NCBI RefSeq assembly: GCF_036588685.1
Contig: NC_086381.1
Span: 68,331,436-68,395,435 of the forward strand
DNA: 64,000 nucleotides
Direction of reading: 5' to 3'
DNA from: Mytilus trossulus
Taxonomy: Eukaryota > Mollusca > Bivalvia > Mytilida > Mytilidae
In this document: piece by piece, positions 11,159 to 22,380 of the stretch
Position numbering within the stretch: the stretch's first letter is position 1
Layout of the letters: each line of letters begins with the position of its first letter
Made by a program: the position numbers and the translations under genes
The notes under the pieces: model-generated
Told to the model about the DNA's origin: nothing
The model's database searches: none
What the model saw: the letters and a program-made list of their open reading frames with translations, nothing else

Positions 11159-11417
11159 ATAAAATGAATATTCGAACATCAAAGAGTGTGGTCTAAGGCC
11201 AAAAAGTGAAAATCAATTCAATAACTATGAGCAGCTTCTACAATCAAATGAGCTTGAAAAAAAAACCATTAAGATACTTTAAATCAAAATTAATCTGCAT
11301 TTAAATGGAACAATATAAAGTGTCAATTCGATTTCCATTATACTTACAAGATATGGGAATTACAAAATATATCAGTTTACTATGTATGATTGCTTATAAT
11401 ACAAAAATAATACATAC

Positions 11418-11500
11418 CTTTTCTGACTTATAGATTTTTTTTGTAGCTACTGTTTGACAATTTTGAAAATTGAACCAGGAAGTTGTATAAATTTGCCCGG
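11418..11500 (-). other. Candidate 5' UTR exon of B-box gene copy 1
   Basis: On the minus strand the sequence ends CAGAAAAG|gtatgt, with the last exon base at 11418. This is a good donor, 2.4 kb upstream of the acceptor that precedes the ATG at 9004. The second B-box gene has an equivalent GAAAAG|gtatgt donor at the corresponding place (17968). The 5' limit of the exon cannot be seen. Confidence 0.3.
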
Positions 11501-12121
11501 CCTAGTTACTGACATGTTAATGTGGTTCGTTAAACTTCAACGGTTATTTCCCTTTAAACATAATTTCAATTTATATGTAGTTGGTTTTTTTTCATATTTA
11601 TTATAAGCTCAGCATTAAAGAATAGAATATAATTTTATTTTTAAGTCGGGTTACATGAAGAACTACAAAACATGCAATAAAAAAAGATTATTTTTTTTAA
11701 CCAATACGCAATAGATTGATTTTTTTAAGTATTGCCTATTTCTAAATACTTTACAAGCCGAGCATTTTAGATGTAAGTCTTAACAAACAAAGAGAAAGAG
11801 ATTGATGTTTAAATCTCTAATTAACGAAAACGTCTATAATGGGTAACAAAATAGTACGGAAACGTTCAAAGAGTGAGAAGTGAGTATTAACGATAGGTAG
11901 ACTTAGGTATCTCCAGAACCAGTATTAAATATTCCTTTCTTTTAAGAATTATTAGTTATCAAATACATAGTAATTTCTCAATGATTCTTAGATTTAGTGA
12001 ATGTTGAACATATAGAAATATTTAGTTCGAACAGTTATATGCGTAACCAATGAAATGTTTTATAATCTGAAGTTTAAGATGAAAATTTGTAAAATAAAAA
12101 AAACATGTGTTCAATGAAAGT

Positions 12122-12440
12122 TCAAGTTCTTAATCTGTTCATTTCTTTTTCAACAAAGTTCGCTACGCTATCATCTCTGGCAATGTCCTTCATCATATAT
12201 CGGTTCAATCGAGAGAGAGAAAAAATCTGCTTCAAACCGCAGTCTGTATTTATAATCTTATATACCAATATCAAACGAATTGCGACTAAACTTTTCAATT
12301 ACACCCATGTGTTGCAGGATCTCAATATCAACGAATTCAAGTCTAGATCTCCTGATCTGCATCGATGCCTGTTCCCATGCATTTGCAGTCATATATAATC
12401 CGACTAGCAACGTTATTACTAGTGAGTTGAATATTGTCAT
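12122..12440 (-). CDS. Candidate small secreted peptide gene (two-exon model, or frameshifted)
   Basis: From ATG 12440 the frame opens with a strong signal peptide (MTIFNSLVITLLVGLYMT, cleavage probably after ANA), then WEQASMQIRRSRLEFVDIE. This frame stops at 12258. A second frame reads CGLKQIFSLSRLNRYMMK and continues with DIARDDSVANFVEKEMNRL to a TGA at 12122-12124. It also has protein-like composition and is the natural continuation. A 61-nt intron (ATGG|gtgtaa ... atacag|AC) would join them into a peptide of about 86 residues; the donor is weak and the intron short. The alternative is a one-base frameshift in the assembly, or a pseudogene. I do not recognise the family. RR and RLR pairs might be processing sites, which is speculative. 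It sits between the two B-box genes, on the same strand, but nothing ties it to them functionally. Confidence 0.4.
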
Positions 12441-13990
12441 TACAATACCGTACGAAATTTGTTATTAAAAGCCCGAAATATCGTGAGCCTATTAAGTCTA
12501 TCAATTGAAAACACAACTTTAGAACATAAATGGATTTAGTTGAGCATTATCCGAGGCAGTGCGCTTAACGCTAAAAGAAGATGTGATTACTTTTATTCCG
12601 AATGGCTTCTCGCTGTAAGGTCGTTGATAAAACTTAGCATCTAAAACATGAATATTTAATTGAATACACATCATGATACATCGATCTAAGACCCAAATGA
12701 TGCTGAGAGTCTGTCCTACATGGCAAATATGTTGTTGTTCACTAAGATATAACCCCAAACATCATCTTTCTGTGTGAAAATCACTTTACATCAACTACTT
12801 GGTGAAGAAATACGGTATTGACAAGTCACATCTACCAAAGAGGAATTCATTGATAGATATAGGTCTGTTAAATGTTCCATCCGAATTTCAATCAAAAAGA
12901 TGGAAAATTGAATGTTCCTTCCCTTTACTGGATACACGTGTAACATAAGCATTCTTTCAAATATATTCAATCAATTGTACTATGTATTAGCAACCAAATT
13001 TCCCACAATAAGGGCTGTATGATCCAGATGGGTACTTAAAATGTCAAAGATATGTTAAAGTACTATATGCAATCTTAGTGACTTTTATCTTGTTACAGTA
13101 TTAAAAAAAGTCGCCTTTTCTTACCTTTATATAAGTATTAACCATTCCAAACTTAAAGTCACATTATAAGACTTTGTTATGCTTTGCTTAATTAAAAAAT
13201 AATGACCAACTCAGATATAGATACCTTTGTTTAGAGAGGTACAAATCCTACTTTGTAAAAAAACCACTGATAAATAAACTGAAACTGAAATCAACAATAT
13301 GCTTACACATTTGTTATCAACATTTCAATAGGAACCAACTGTGCTCATCTTCTTGTCTGATCGTCTCTTTATTCAAAGCGACTGACTTCATAAAGGATCG
13401 TCGTATGAAGATTGAAAAGACGCTATCATTATCCTTTAATTTCATGGTCCTCTACATAGATGTGTCCTTTCACTTTGCAGCAAGTGTGTATCACCAAATT
13501 AGACTTATCAATAAGTTTGTACTTATATGAGCAACACAATGGGGGTCACATATGCAGCAGGATATGTTACCATTTCTGGATTACCTTTGTTAATTCAACA
13601 AAGTTCTGTTTTTATTTTTCATTTTTTATTTTATTTTTTCGAGTGGGTTCCAAGTTGCTCATTCTTTAGTTTTCTGTGTTCTGGTTGGTACTTTGACTGC
13701 TTTTTTCAATAGTTTATCATTCAATAATATTTTAGTTCTAAATAAAGTAGAGGTAAGAGTAAATCTACAATGTTTGAACAATTTATGCACCATATTACAT
13801 TAACAGACATATAATCAAATGTTTACTACATCAAAATACATTGAATTAATCTTAATACATAATTAAATATTAGGTATAACGCATTGTATTTGTGTTGTAC
13901 GTATCATAAACATTGTACTGTCAATATTTGCCGAGGTTTAGTTTTGTTATATTATTTTGTACTGATAACAATTGTAGCAACTTATAAGTG
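12441..13990. other. Long stretch without recognised features
   Basis: AT-rich. The open frames at 12519-12758 and 13460-13712 show no motif, signal peptide or splice context worth annotating. No repeat shared with the rest of the window was recognised. Confidence 0.4.
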
Positions 13991-13993
13991 GAA

Positions 13994-14225
13994 AGAAAAA
14001 TCACAAAAATAATGAACTCAGAGGAAAATCAAATTGGAAAGTCCATTATCACATGGCAAAATCAAATGGCAAAACACATAAAAAAAAACGAATGGACAAG
14101 AACTGTTATATTCCTGACTTGATACAGGCATTTTCAAATGTAGAAAATCATGGTTGATTAAATCTGGTTTTATAGCGCTAAACCTCTCACTTTGTTGACA
14201 GTCTCATCAGAGGGGTGTCTCCAAT
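13994..14225 (-). repeat. SINE-like dispersed repeat, copy a
   Basis: The plus strand carries ATCACAAAAATAATGAACTC, GGAAAGTCC, GAATGGACAAGAACTGT, ACAGGCATTTTCAAATGTAG, TATAGCGCTAAACCTCTCAC and GACAGTCTCATC in order. The same order recurs at 32323-32535, with diverged copies at 19440-19655 and 21955-22040 and a related one at 19842-20110. The element probably reads on the minus strand, with its head at the right end. Confidence 0.65.
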
Positions 14226-14457
14226 ACTATTGTGTGCTATATGTTTCCCTTATGTCGACATCTGAATTATTTATCAAACTATTAGCATGAACCGTCCGTC
14301 AGATTTTGTACTGCATTAAATATATGTGTGTATTACAATTCAACATCAATAATATTGTATCGTGGTATAAAACAGAAAATATCATAAATTTCAATGCAAT
14401 AAATAAATCTAATGTTAGTATATGTTAAACAAACATAAGCCACACAAGTCATATTTT

Positions 14458-14463
14458 TTTATT
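14458..14463 (-). promoter_or_regulatory. Poly(A) signal of B-box gene copy 2
   Basis: AATAAA on the minus strand, 52 bp after the TGA at 14516-14518; a well-placed signal for a short 3' UTR. Confidence 0.5.
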
Positions 14464-14515
14464 AATTTATGTATGTTTGAGTAGTACAAAAATAGTGAGA
14501 ATTCAAATGGGCAGA

Positions 14516-16213
14516 TCAAATAACACGATACAGGGCTGCCATACCTCTTTCGCAGGTAACAAGTAAAGTATTATTACTTTTGTCAAAGAACACGCCTTCC
14601 GGACGAGAGATTCCGTCCCTTTTGGATAAAAGATCTTTTTCTCTTTTTCCGTCCGTAGATATGATTTTTAATGTATTTGACCAGTAGTGTGCAGCAAAAT
14701 AATTACCAAACTGGTCGACTGCAATACCAGAATCTGCGAAAGGTGATTGCCATATCTGAATCCCTCCTAAATCACAGCATGTAATGTTACAATTCCATGC
14801 ACACTCATTACTTGTATAAACAAACTTGTCATTGTAAATGGATAAGTAGTCATTGCTATCTGGTACGTCTTTTGGGATTGTTCTGTACAAATATCCTTCT
14901 AAATCAAACTCACATATTCCCTTGTTATTGACGATGACATAAAGTTTCCTCTTGTAGTAAGATAAACCGTGACATGCACCTCCGACATCAATGCTTTGCT
15001 TCACAATCTCCTCATCAATGTTAACAATATTGATTGATTTAGAATCTCTACACGATACTGCCACAGTGTTATTGTTAATCACTGCTAAATCATTAGGACA
15101 TTTTTCCACTTTTATATTTGTAGAAGTCATTCCGTCCTTTTTGTACACTGACAGTTGATTTACAAAACAAAGGGCAAACACCATTCTACCATCTGGGACA
15201 ATAATACATCCTCTGTGTGTATCTTTCGTTAACAGAAATTTACGTTCAAGTTTCAGTTGTATATTATCTATATTACGACTTTCAGTAGATATTATAGTCG
15301 GAACACTAACTTGCGCTCTTTTTTGCTCCCATGCTCGAACGTTAATCTGGCAGGATTTCCGGTAAACTTGTAATTGTACGTAAGATCTCAATCCCGAAAA
15401 CATTTTTTCTATGTTTGGATTGATTTCTAACTGCAGAGAAGTTACCTTTGATGCATCTAGTTGGCAAATTGCCGAAGCCCACCTTTCTAACTCGAGTAAT
15501 TTTGTCCTAAGATCTTTTGTGAGTAAGAAGACCTGAACATCTGATAATCCATCATTTATTTGTTTAATCATGTTTATTGTTGCCCTTGTCTGTTCAATGC
15601 TGTGTTCCTTTTCTTTCATTTCTGACAACAACTGGTGACCTTCGGACAAATTCTGATTAGCGAGTGTATCTAAATCTTTAAATATACTTGACTCAATCTC
15701 GTCTAAATGTTTATCAAATTGTTCTCTTAAAGACTCAATTTTCTTATGGATAGTTTTCTTGCCTTCTTTTATTTCACTGATGTTCTGAATTCTGTTATTT
15801 TTAAGTTCTTCCAATGTTTTTTCAAGTTCTTCAAACCCTGTTTCGACATCCAATAGATCGACGGAGTTTTTTGCATGACTGGCAAATTCGTTTAATGGTT
15901 TTAACCCGGTGCATAGCCAATGATTTTCTTGTATGCACATTCTACAGGTAGTGACGTCGTGTTCAGGACAGTAAAATGTTATCTTTTGTTCATGTGTCTT
16001 GCATTCCTGTTTGATGCTAGAAGAAAATGATTCAACATTGATATATAGACTGATTGGTATTGCCTGGTGTTCACGACTCGCTTTGTTAGTCTTGTGATGT
16101 TCACTGCATATGCTACACAACCCCTCGTCACAGGTCGTGCACCATAAAATCGCAGCTGATGTAATGTGTCTAAATTTGCATGAACCACACAGTTTACAAA
16201 TCGATGATGCCAT
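14516..16213 (-). CDS. B-box/coiled-coil/propeller protein, RING-less TRIM-like, copy 2 (565 aa)
   Basis: Paralogue of 7325-9004, in the same orientation and with the same intronless CDS. The start is taken at 16213, because a splice acceptor (atattccag) ends one base before this ATG; the in-frame ATG at 16267 would lie in the intron. B-box ligands fall at the same residue numbers as in copy 1: C9, C12, C25, C28, C33, C36 and H49, then C71, H74, C82, H85, C90, C93, H98 and C101. A coiled coil follows at about 115-245. The propeller-like C-terminus runs from about 325 and ends GMAALYRVI exactly as in copy 1. Several core blocks are identical (NNTVAVSCRDS, SINIVNIDE), whereas the region around 260-330 has diverged. 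No RING and no transmembrane segment. The layout indicates tandem duplication followed by divergence, with an intact frame suggesting function is retained. Ligand or partner unknown. Confidence 0.88.
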   Translation of the reverse strand: MASSICKLCGSCKFRHITSAAILWCTTCDEGLCSICSEHHKTNKASREHQAIPISLYINVESFSSSIKQECKTHEQKITFYCPEHDVTTCRMCIQENHWLCTGLKPLNEFASHAKNSVDLLDVETGFEELEKTLEELKNNRIQNISEIKEGKKTIHKKIESLREQFDKHLDEIESSIFKDLDTLANQNLSEGHQLLSEMKEKEHSIEQTRATINMIKQINDGLSDVQVFLLTKDLRTKLLELERWASAICQLDASKVTSLQLEINPNIEKMFSGLRSYVQLQVYRKSCQINVRAWEQKRAQVSVPTIISTESRNIDNIQLKLERKFLLTKDTHRGCIIVPDGRMVFALCFVNQLSVYKKDGMTSTNIKVEKCPNDLAVINNNTVAVSCRDSKSINIVNIDEEIVKQSIDVGGACHGLSYYKRKLYVIVNNKGICEFDLEGYLYRTIPKDVPDSNDYLSIYNDKFVYTSNECAWNCNITCCDLGGIQIWQSPFADSGIAVDQFGNYFAAHYWSNTLKIISTDGKREKDLLSKRDGISRPEGVFFDKSNNTLLVTCERGMAALYRVI

Positions 16214-16543
16214 CCTGGAATATAAAAGTATTTTACTAACTCCATGCTTCTTGTTTATGGTGTTCATCTTACGTGGGTAATGATCATATCATTCTTAAAC
16301 TTAAATATGTTAGGATTTTGGCTGGGAACCTTAAGTGAAAGAACGTCTAAACATTAAATTGTGAAATTCCCAAAAATTTTCCATATTTAATCCGACGACT
16401 ATTCGTGCAGATTCTTACCTCAACAATACTACCAAGTGTATTTTAAGCACTTCAGACGCTTGTAATTTTTGGAATGTTGTTTCATTCTTTTTCACCACAT
16501 AGTTTAAGATGGATTCAATCAAACTGCTGTGTATTGGTTTATT

Positions 16544-16790
16544 CTACATTGGATAGAGGTTTATCATGTTTAACCGAGTCTCTGCACTCTCTGGTCATTG
16601 TATGTCTTTTGTTGTTTTTTTCAGTTCATTTATATGTTTTGGAATTTAGTGTGACGTCCATTTTCACTGAACTAGTACACATTTGTTTTCTTGGTGAGGG
16701 ATTTTCTCTCTGTGTTGAAGACCCAGTTCTCAAATCTTCTTTTGCATATTTTATAGTAGCAGATTGCTTTACAATATGCATTTAATTTTG
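16544..16790 (+). mobile_element. Diverged retroelement 3'-tail copy
   Basis: Shares GGATAGAGG, CATGTTTAAC, GCCTTTGTTAG-like, TGACGTCCATT-TCACTGAACTAGTA and TTGAAGACC blocks with the tails at 61060-61330 and 58560-58890. The open frame across it (16474-16785) is a by-product. Confidence 0.5.
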
Positions 16791-17373
16791 TCATAGTGTT
16801 AAGAAAGACTGATTTACATATTGTTTTCGGGTTTCAAAATCTCTGTCTGTTGTGCACTTTTAGAAGATAAAATCTTTTTCAAACATAATGCTGCAAAAAA
16901 AGATGGCGAGGTTATACAAAACATCTATTTTATGTAGTTGTTTAACTTGTCATGTCGAGTTCGACAGACACAAAAACAAACCTTAACAATTATGTGTCTT
17001 TCTGGACTGCATAAATGAAACAAATACTGTTACCATTCTTGAGCGTTTAAGTTTTGCAGGTTTCGCGAATAGAAAAATGATGTAGATAGTGATATATATA
17101 AAAAGATATATAAAGATACTAGAAGGGAAGAACATGTCAAGTATGGATCTCTCGTCATGTTACAATAATAATATAAGAAACTCACGAAGACATATATCAC
17201 TGCAAAATATCTTGAGGTTTATGAGCCCTTCTGAAGCCTATTTTGTACAAACATTTCAAACTTCAATTGTATCAAAACTACAGATACAATGAATAATAGA
17301 GACAGACCATTTTGTACATATTCCCAGGGGATACTTGATGCAAAGAATTATTTGTTACTGTTTCATTGCATTT

Positions 17374-17768
17374 AATAGACAAAAAGGACTTTGTGGCAAA
17401 TAAATCAAGATTTAATACAGAGATTTTTGTTATAAAATTTGAAACACAAATTACTCACTTGATTTTCTATGATGTGCTAGTGTTTATTGTTTACAAAAAG
17501 ATCTTAGCAACCTGAAAATTCCAAACCCCCTCGTGCTGAGTCACTAAAGTCGAGCGCACCCTATAAGGTGTACTTGATTTTGTCCATATTTATATTTGTT
17601 TTAACCAATAACTACATTTATAAACTTGTTTTAAGGAAATCACTGCATGCAATAATCCTAAATCTATCAGTCATCAAATTGCCAAATATGAAAGTACAAG
17701 GATAAAAGCTGTGTATTTTCTATAAAAATCTGGATTTATTTGCCACAAAGTCCTCTTTTTCTATGATC
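17374..17768. mobile_element. MITE of about 395 bp
   Basis: The inverted ends share GGACTTTGTGGCAAATAAATC (left, about 17386) with its reverse complement (right, about 17733-17753), flanked by A-rich and T-rich ends. The interior is non-coding. Confidence 0.55.
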
Positions 17769-17884
17769 TACCTTCATCTGCATTCAACGCTCAAAGCAGA
17801 ATACTTGAAAGCCAATAATTTATATGATACGAAACAGTTGACGAACTTTATGACGAAAAATATGCAACGTGTACAATCAAGTGG

Positions 17885-17968
17885 CATACATAGTTCTAAA
17901 TAGCTGGTCGTAAACCATTCTTGGCTGAACCTATAAATGTCAATCTAATGAAAATTATAAAACATACC
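17885..17968 (-). other. Candidate 5' UTR exon of B-box gene copy 2
   Basis: The minus strand reads TTACGAAAAG|gtatgt, with the last exon base at 17968, 1.75 kb upstream of the acceptor preceding the ATG at 16213. The same AAAAG|gtatgt context is found for copy 1 at 11418, as expected if the duplication included the 5' UTR exon. The left limit is the donor; the true 5' end is not visible. Confidence 0.3.
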
Positions 17969-17969
17969 T

Positions 17970-19109
17970 TTTCGTAATAATATGTGGTGATTAAGCTACT
18001 ATTTAGTTCTTTTAAATCTTGACAGTGAAGTTGAACACATTTGCCATCTCACCTGTCAGGTAAATATTGATCGCTATATTATTATCCTTCGAACATACGT
18101 GTTATTCACATTTTTCTTTTATATTTACAAATTTTCCTACATTGTATGTCAACAAAAATAATTAATCCGTTATATTACTAAAGTTGACTTGAAATTAAGC
18201 TGCATGCTGATGGTTGAATAAGTGATTGTATCAAATTTGAAAAATCGCCAAAATTAAATGTAGGGCATGTATGAAAATATTGAAAATTTCATTTTTAGTG
18301 CAAACAATAATTATTCAAATCATGAATCAATGATCGGCAAAACGTACCTCATCTAGAAGGAGAGTAGCGGAGTCACATAAGGGATTGCTGATCGGTTCTG
18401 TATAACATTTCTTGTTCACAATGATGCTTTTGATTGATTTAAGGTTTATGCTTTATGATTTGGAACTGTTCTGGACTACCATGATTAATCTAGGAAATGG
18501 ACCAAATTCAAGTTTGAAATGCCGTACCACAAATTAATAAATTTGCAAAAAAATACACTTGCACCAATGACGATCAACCAATTACTGACCAAACTTGACG
18601 AAACGTGATTAAGTGTTAAGAAATACGCAAAATCAAATATAATAAAATTGCGTACTTATTTAACTCGATGTCTACGTGACAAAAAATAATTCAGGCTGTT
18701 GAGAATTTTGTGCACGAATTATCAATAAGATAATATATGCATTTTTGTATAATTTGTTACATTTCTGCATAATGTTGCATTTTGTATTTATAAAACCTGA
18801 CGAGCGTTTATGATTATGGTTGTTAAGGTAATCATGGGATGTGAATATGGAAATCAATCTTTCGGCACATATAATTTTTAACTATATCTCATCCTCCAGA
18901 ATGGAATACCACCACTAATTCATAGTCCTATTGCTTTCTCTGTAAACTCTTCAACTTCAAGTATTCATAACTACACTATCTTCAGTTTAGATAAGGTGAC
19001 AGTAATTGCATGTGACATCTATATCGTAGCTTGAATCGTGCTGTAAAACATACTTTTAATTCCATTTGAGAGTGCCCTGGATCCTGGAAGATTGGTAGTG
19101 CAAAAAAAG
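17970..19109. other. Stretch without recognised features
   Basis: This would hold the promoter region of B-box copy 2. No TATA-like box or other element could be assigned with confidence. Confidence 0.35.
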
Positions 19110-19290
19110 TCTTCTATATAAACTCATCACAGATCCAGGATTAAATTTTATGTGTACGCCAGACGCGCGTTTCGTCTACAAAAGACTCATCAGTGACGCT
19201 TGAATGAAAAAAGTTAAACAGGCCAAATATAGTACGAAGATGAAAAATATTAAGGATCCTTAAGAGCATTGAGGATTTCAAAATGTTTTG
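19110..19290 (-). mobile_element. Single retrozyme monomer fragment with intact hammerhead
   Basis: On the minus strand, CTCAATGCTCTTAAGGATCC-like sequence, then the hammerhead motif, then ATAAAATTTAATCCTGGATC follow the order of the array unit. About 180 bp are recognisable. Confidence 0.7.
19156..19199 (-). ncRNA. Type I hammerhead ribozyme (dispersed copy, intact)
   Basis: The minus strand has stem I GCGUCA/UGGCGU, CUGAUGA (19087 offset; bases 19187-19193), stem II GUC/GAC with loop UUUUGUA, GAAA (19170-19173), the palindromic stem III ACGCGCGU and the GUC cleavage triplet (19162-19164). All core nucleotides match the array consensus. Confidence 0.78.
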
Positions 19291-19439
19291 CAAAGTATAG
19301 CTAATATATTACTGGTCCGTTATATATCATTCTATATTAGCAATTACGGTACCAATTTAACTCACACAAGGTGTGTGATTCGACAATTCACCTCTAGTCA
19401 GCGATGTCAAGCTCAACAACTTAAATGTAAAAACCGAGA

Positions 19440-19655
19440 GGTTTCTCTAAAACAGTGATATCCGTAAATAGTAAAATAACAAAAATACCAAACTCCGAAG
19501 AAAATTCCAAATCAAACGATCAAACATATCAAACGAATGGGAAATATATGTCATATTCCCGGCTTGATATAGGAGAATGTAGAAAAGGTGAATTGAACCT
19601 GGATTTAGAGCTAGCTAAACCTTTCACTTGTATGACAGTCGCATAAAGTACCATT
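19440..19655 (-). repeat. SINE-like dispersed repeat, diverged copy
   Basis: Carries ATATTCCCGGCTTGATA, AGAATGTAGAAAA, GAACCTGG, TAGCTAAACCTTTCACTT and GACAGTCGCAT in the order of the 13994-14225 repeat. Confidence 0.5.
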
Positions 19656-19841
19656 ATATTAACAACAATGTGTGAACAAAACAAAACAGACATGATGGTA
19701 AAATTGGCAAAGATAGGCAGCAACATTGTGTAATAACCTTAATCACTACCTACCTACCTATTCGTTCCGCTTCTGGTGGAGCATAAGGTCGCCACTCTTG
19801 TGTCGATTTGTAATAACTTGTTGTTTTATAAGATGAGGTCA

Positions 19842-20110
19842 TTAGCCTAATGGTTAAACCCAAACTTGGAGGACCAGGGGTTTTGTCGTTGAGGTTCCCG
19901 TCCTCTAGATCAATTGCCTTGCTAGGATGATGAGTGGTGATCTACCCAGTTTTCGACATAAGAAAATGCCTGTATCAAGCCAGGAAAATAACAGTTGTAA
20001 TCAATTCCTTTGATCTGTTTCATCTTTTGGTTTTACCATTTGATTACTAGGGACTTTACTTTATGAATTTTACTGAGAGTTCAGACTTTTTGTAATTTTA
20101 CTTTTGAATA
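19842..20110 (+). repeat. tRNA-headed SINE-like element
   Basis: The head has an A box TAGCCTAATGG matching TRGYNNARNNG and a degenerate B box (GGTTCCCGTCCTC). The body (ATAAGAAAATGCCTGTATC, AACAGTTGT, TTACCATTTGATTA, GGGACTTTACTTT) is the reverse complement of the tail shared with the 13994-14225 family. A pol III-type head with a shared tail suggests related SINE families that differ in their heads. Confidence 0.5.
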
Positions 20111-21499
20111 CCGTACGAGTTTGTCATAGTTTATGGTAACGAAATGACCGCTTATATCAAATTCGAAGTATAAGTCTATCACTTTGATGTTTGGATGTTT
20201 TCTACGCCATGTTTTATCATTATTTTTCATCAAAACCATATAATATCAACGCTAATGTCATGCAGTGCTTTTTTGCAATGTTGTAGATGTCATATGGTCA
20301 TTTCTTTCGTTTAGTAGATGTGTCATTGACATATCCCTTCACATCTCCGATTAATAAATGTAATGTAATATGACGATTTGTTTAAATTTTGCTATTACCC
20401 TTTCAATAAATTTTTTGTCAGAATAGCGTCATTGCAATTTTTTATCCATGGTAATCCAGGATAGTTTTTATAGAACGCAGCAATTCTTTATCAAGGATAA
20501 TGGCGAACATTTATAATAAAACATAAATTAAATGAATCATGCATTTAAAGAACAGTCTGAATAAATTAAAAGTGTGTAAATTGTATTAGGTTGAAAGTGT
20601 AAGCTGGTTTGCTTTACATAACTTAACAATGTCAATATTTCAGTTGTTCTGTGTTATGATTGAATAAGAGGATTACAAAAAAAGAATAAAATTAAGTACC
20701 ATGATAAATATCATTTATTCGTTATATTATTTCATAAAACTCAGTTAGACTGCGACATGTTTGTAAAGTATGTTAAACATTGTAGTAAAACAACTCTAAG
20801 AAATATCATACAAAAAAGTCATATTTATAAATTAAGTGTTTACAAAACTTTTTTTTTAATACATATAAACGTTTTAATCCTAAATATTTCCTGTGAACAA
20901 TTACCTTAGTCGTCCAGGATCAGACTAAGGGTCCCTGTTTACCAAGTGAAACCATCTATCCAGGGGAAATAGACGGCAATAAAAAAAAAAGTAGGCCACT
21001 TTTAACCTTGGATTTACTTTTAGTGTAAAAAAATATATGTCCATATAATGTTAGAAGCATCTAACAGATCTATACTTTAATTTCAAAATAGTGAGTAAAT
21101 AAGTATAAAATACCCACATAAAATATGTGCATTTACTAAAATAACCATGATAGGCTCATACTTTTTTTGTCATATTTTCTTATATACAATCATTATTCTA
21201 ATGCTACATGTATAAACCATAAAAATGTTCTTTGAAACAAGCTATATTATACTATATTAAATGTCTAAATTTTCATTATAACAGACTCCAATTTTTTCTT
21301 ATCAATGATATCAACGCCTTTCAAAAGAAGAACAAATTTTAGATTATATTTCAAGTTGTGTTTCCAAATTTAATAAATATCTTGTGGTGTTTTAGGCGTT
21401 TTGTTAAATTTTATTGAATTCCTAATTTTCCATAGTGTCCATTTAAAATATATGATAATTATGTTTAAAAAATTATCATCTTTAGTTCTCCCGTATTTT
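20111..21499. other. Stretch without clear features
   Basis: AT-rich. A sequence at about 20848-20905 (ACATATAAACGTTTTAATCC, CAATTACCT) recurs at about 29585-29635. No coding region recognised. Confidence 0.35.
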
Positions 21500-21850
21500 T
21501 GCCCAATAGAACCCAGTCTATGGAAGAAGCGTATCGATAAAAACTTTTCTTATATCAATGAGCGATATTGTCTAATATCAATTGTAAACATGCAGACATT
21601 TCATGCGGAAAATGTTGTTTTTGGCAACGAAAAATTAAGTAAATACTAACTTTTAAACTTATTATTCAAATATAAACAACAATTGAGTCTAAATATACAT
21701 TCAGAAGTTAGCTAAACGCTAACGTTTATGTCCGTGTAAAATTTGAAGTGCTGTGTTTTTCTTATATACATAAATAAGCAATGCGACACTTTTAAAATAT
21801 CAATGCGATACTTTTAAAATATCATAGCGGTGTTTTTGTTATATCAATAT
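21500..21850 (+). repeat. Dispersed repeat with ATATCAATG-GCGATA motifs, plus copy
   Basis: Begins CCAGTCTATGGAAG, then a TATCGATAAAAACTTTTCTT segment, then several spaced copies of an ATATCAATGCGATAC-TTTT word. The same order occurs on the minus strand at 25445-24935. The frame at 21401-21649 overlaps it and is not taken as a gene. Confidence 0.55.
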
Positions 21851-21954
21851 TAGTACTTATTAGTAGCAATATTTGACTGTTGTACCCATATTTTTACAAT
21901 TTTACCCATTATGTCTGTTTTGTTTACGCAACGTTGTAAATATGACAGAATTTG

Positions 21955-22040
21955 ACGAGACTGTCATACACATGAGAGGTTAAGCGCTATAAAACCAGGT
22001 TCAATCATCCATTTTCAAAATGTAAAATTGCCAGTACCGA
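21955..22040 (+). repeat. SINE-like repeat fragment
   Basis: GAGACTGTCAT, GAGAGGTTAAGCGCTATAAA, ACCAGGTTCAATCA and CCATTTTCAAAATG are the reverse complement of the right end of the 13994-14225 repeat. Confidence 0.55.
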
Positions 22041-22284
22041 TGTGGTTAAATAAACTATATCGTAATCAAATAGCTAAGTATCAAATTATTGTTCACATAC
22101 TATATAACATTAATTTTTTGGCAATTTTATAATGAACGCACCGAAATAATATATATCTGATATGCTCGCAATGCATGTAAGACTTTCTTTATTGATAAAA
22201 ATGAAACTAACTTGTGACAAAGATGAATCATACTGTTCTCGTTCAGATTGATTCGACAAAATCTGACCTGTACTTTTGAATCTC

Positions 22285-22380
22285 CTTTTTTTATACAAAT
22301 TAGACCGTTGGTTTTCCTGTTTGAATGGTTTAACACTAGTATTTTTTTGTTCCTATATAGCGTGGTGCCTGCTGTGAGCC
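22285..22380 (+). repeat. Fragment of the 58.6-58.9 kb tail repeat
   Basis: TTAGACCGTTGGTTTTCC, GTTTGAATGGTTTAACACTA and GTGAGCCAA blocks are shared with about 58705-58795. Confidence 0.55.

Noticed and set aside
12519..12758. 79-codon minus-strand frame as an extra exon of the secreted-peptide gene
   Set aside because: No donor or acceptor in phase with 12440 and no compositional support.
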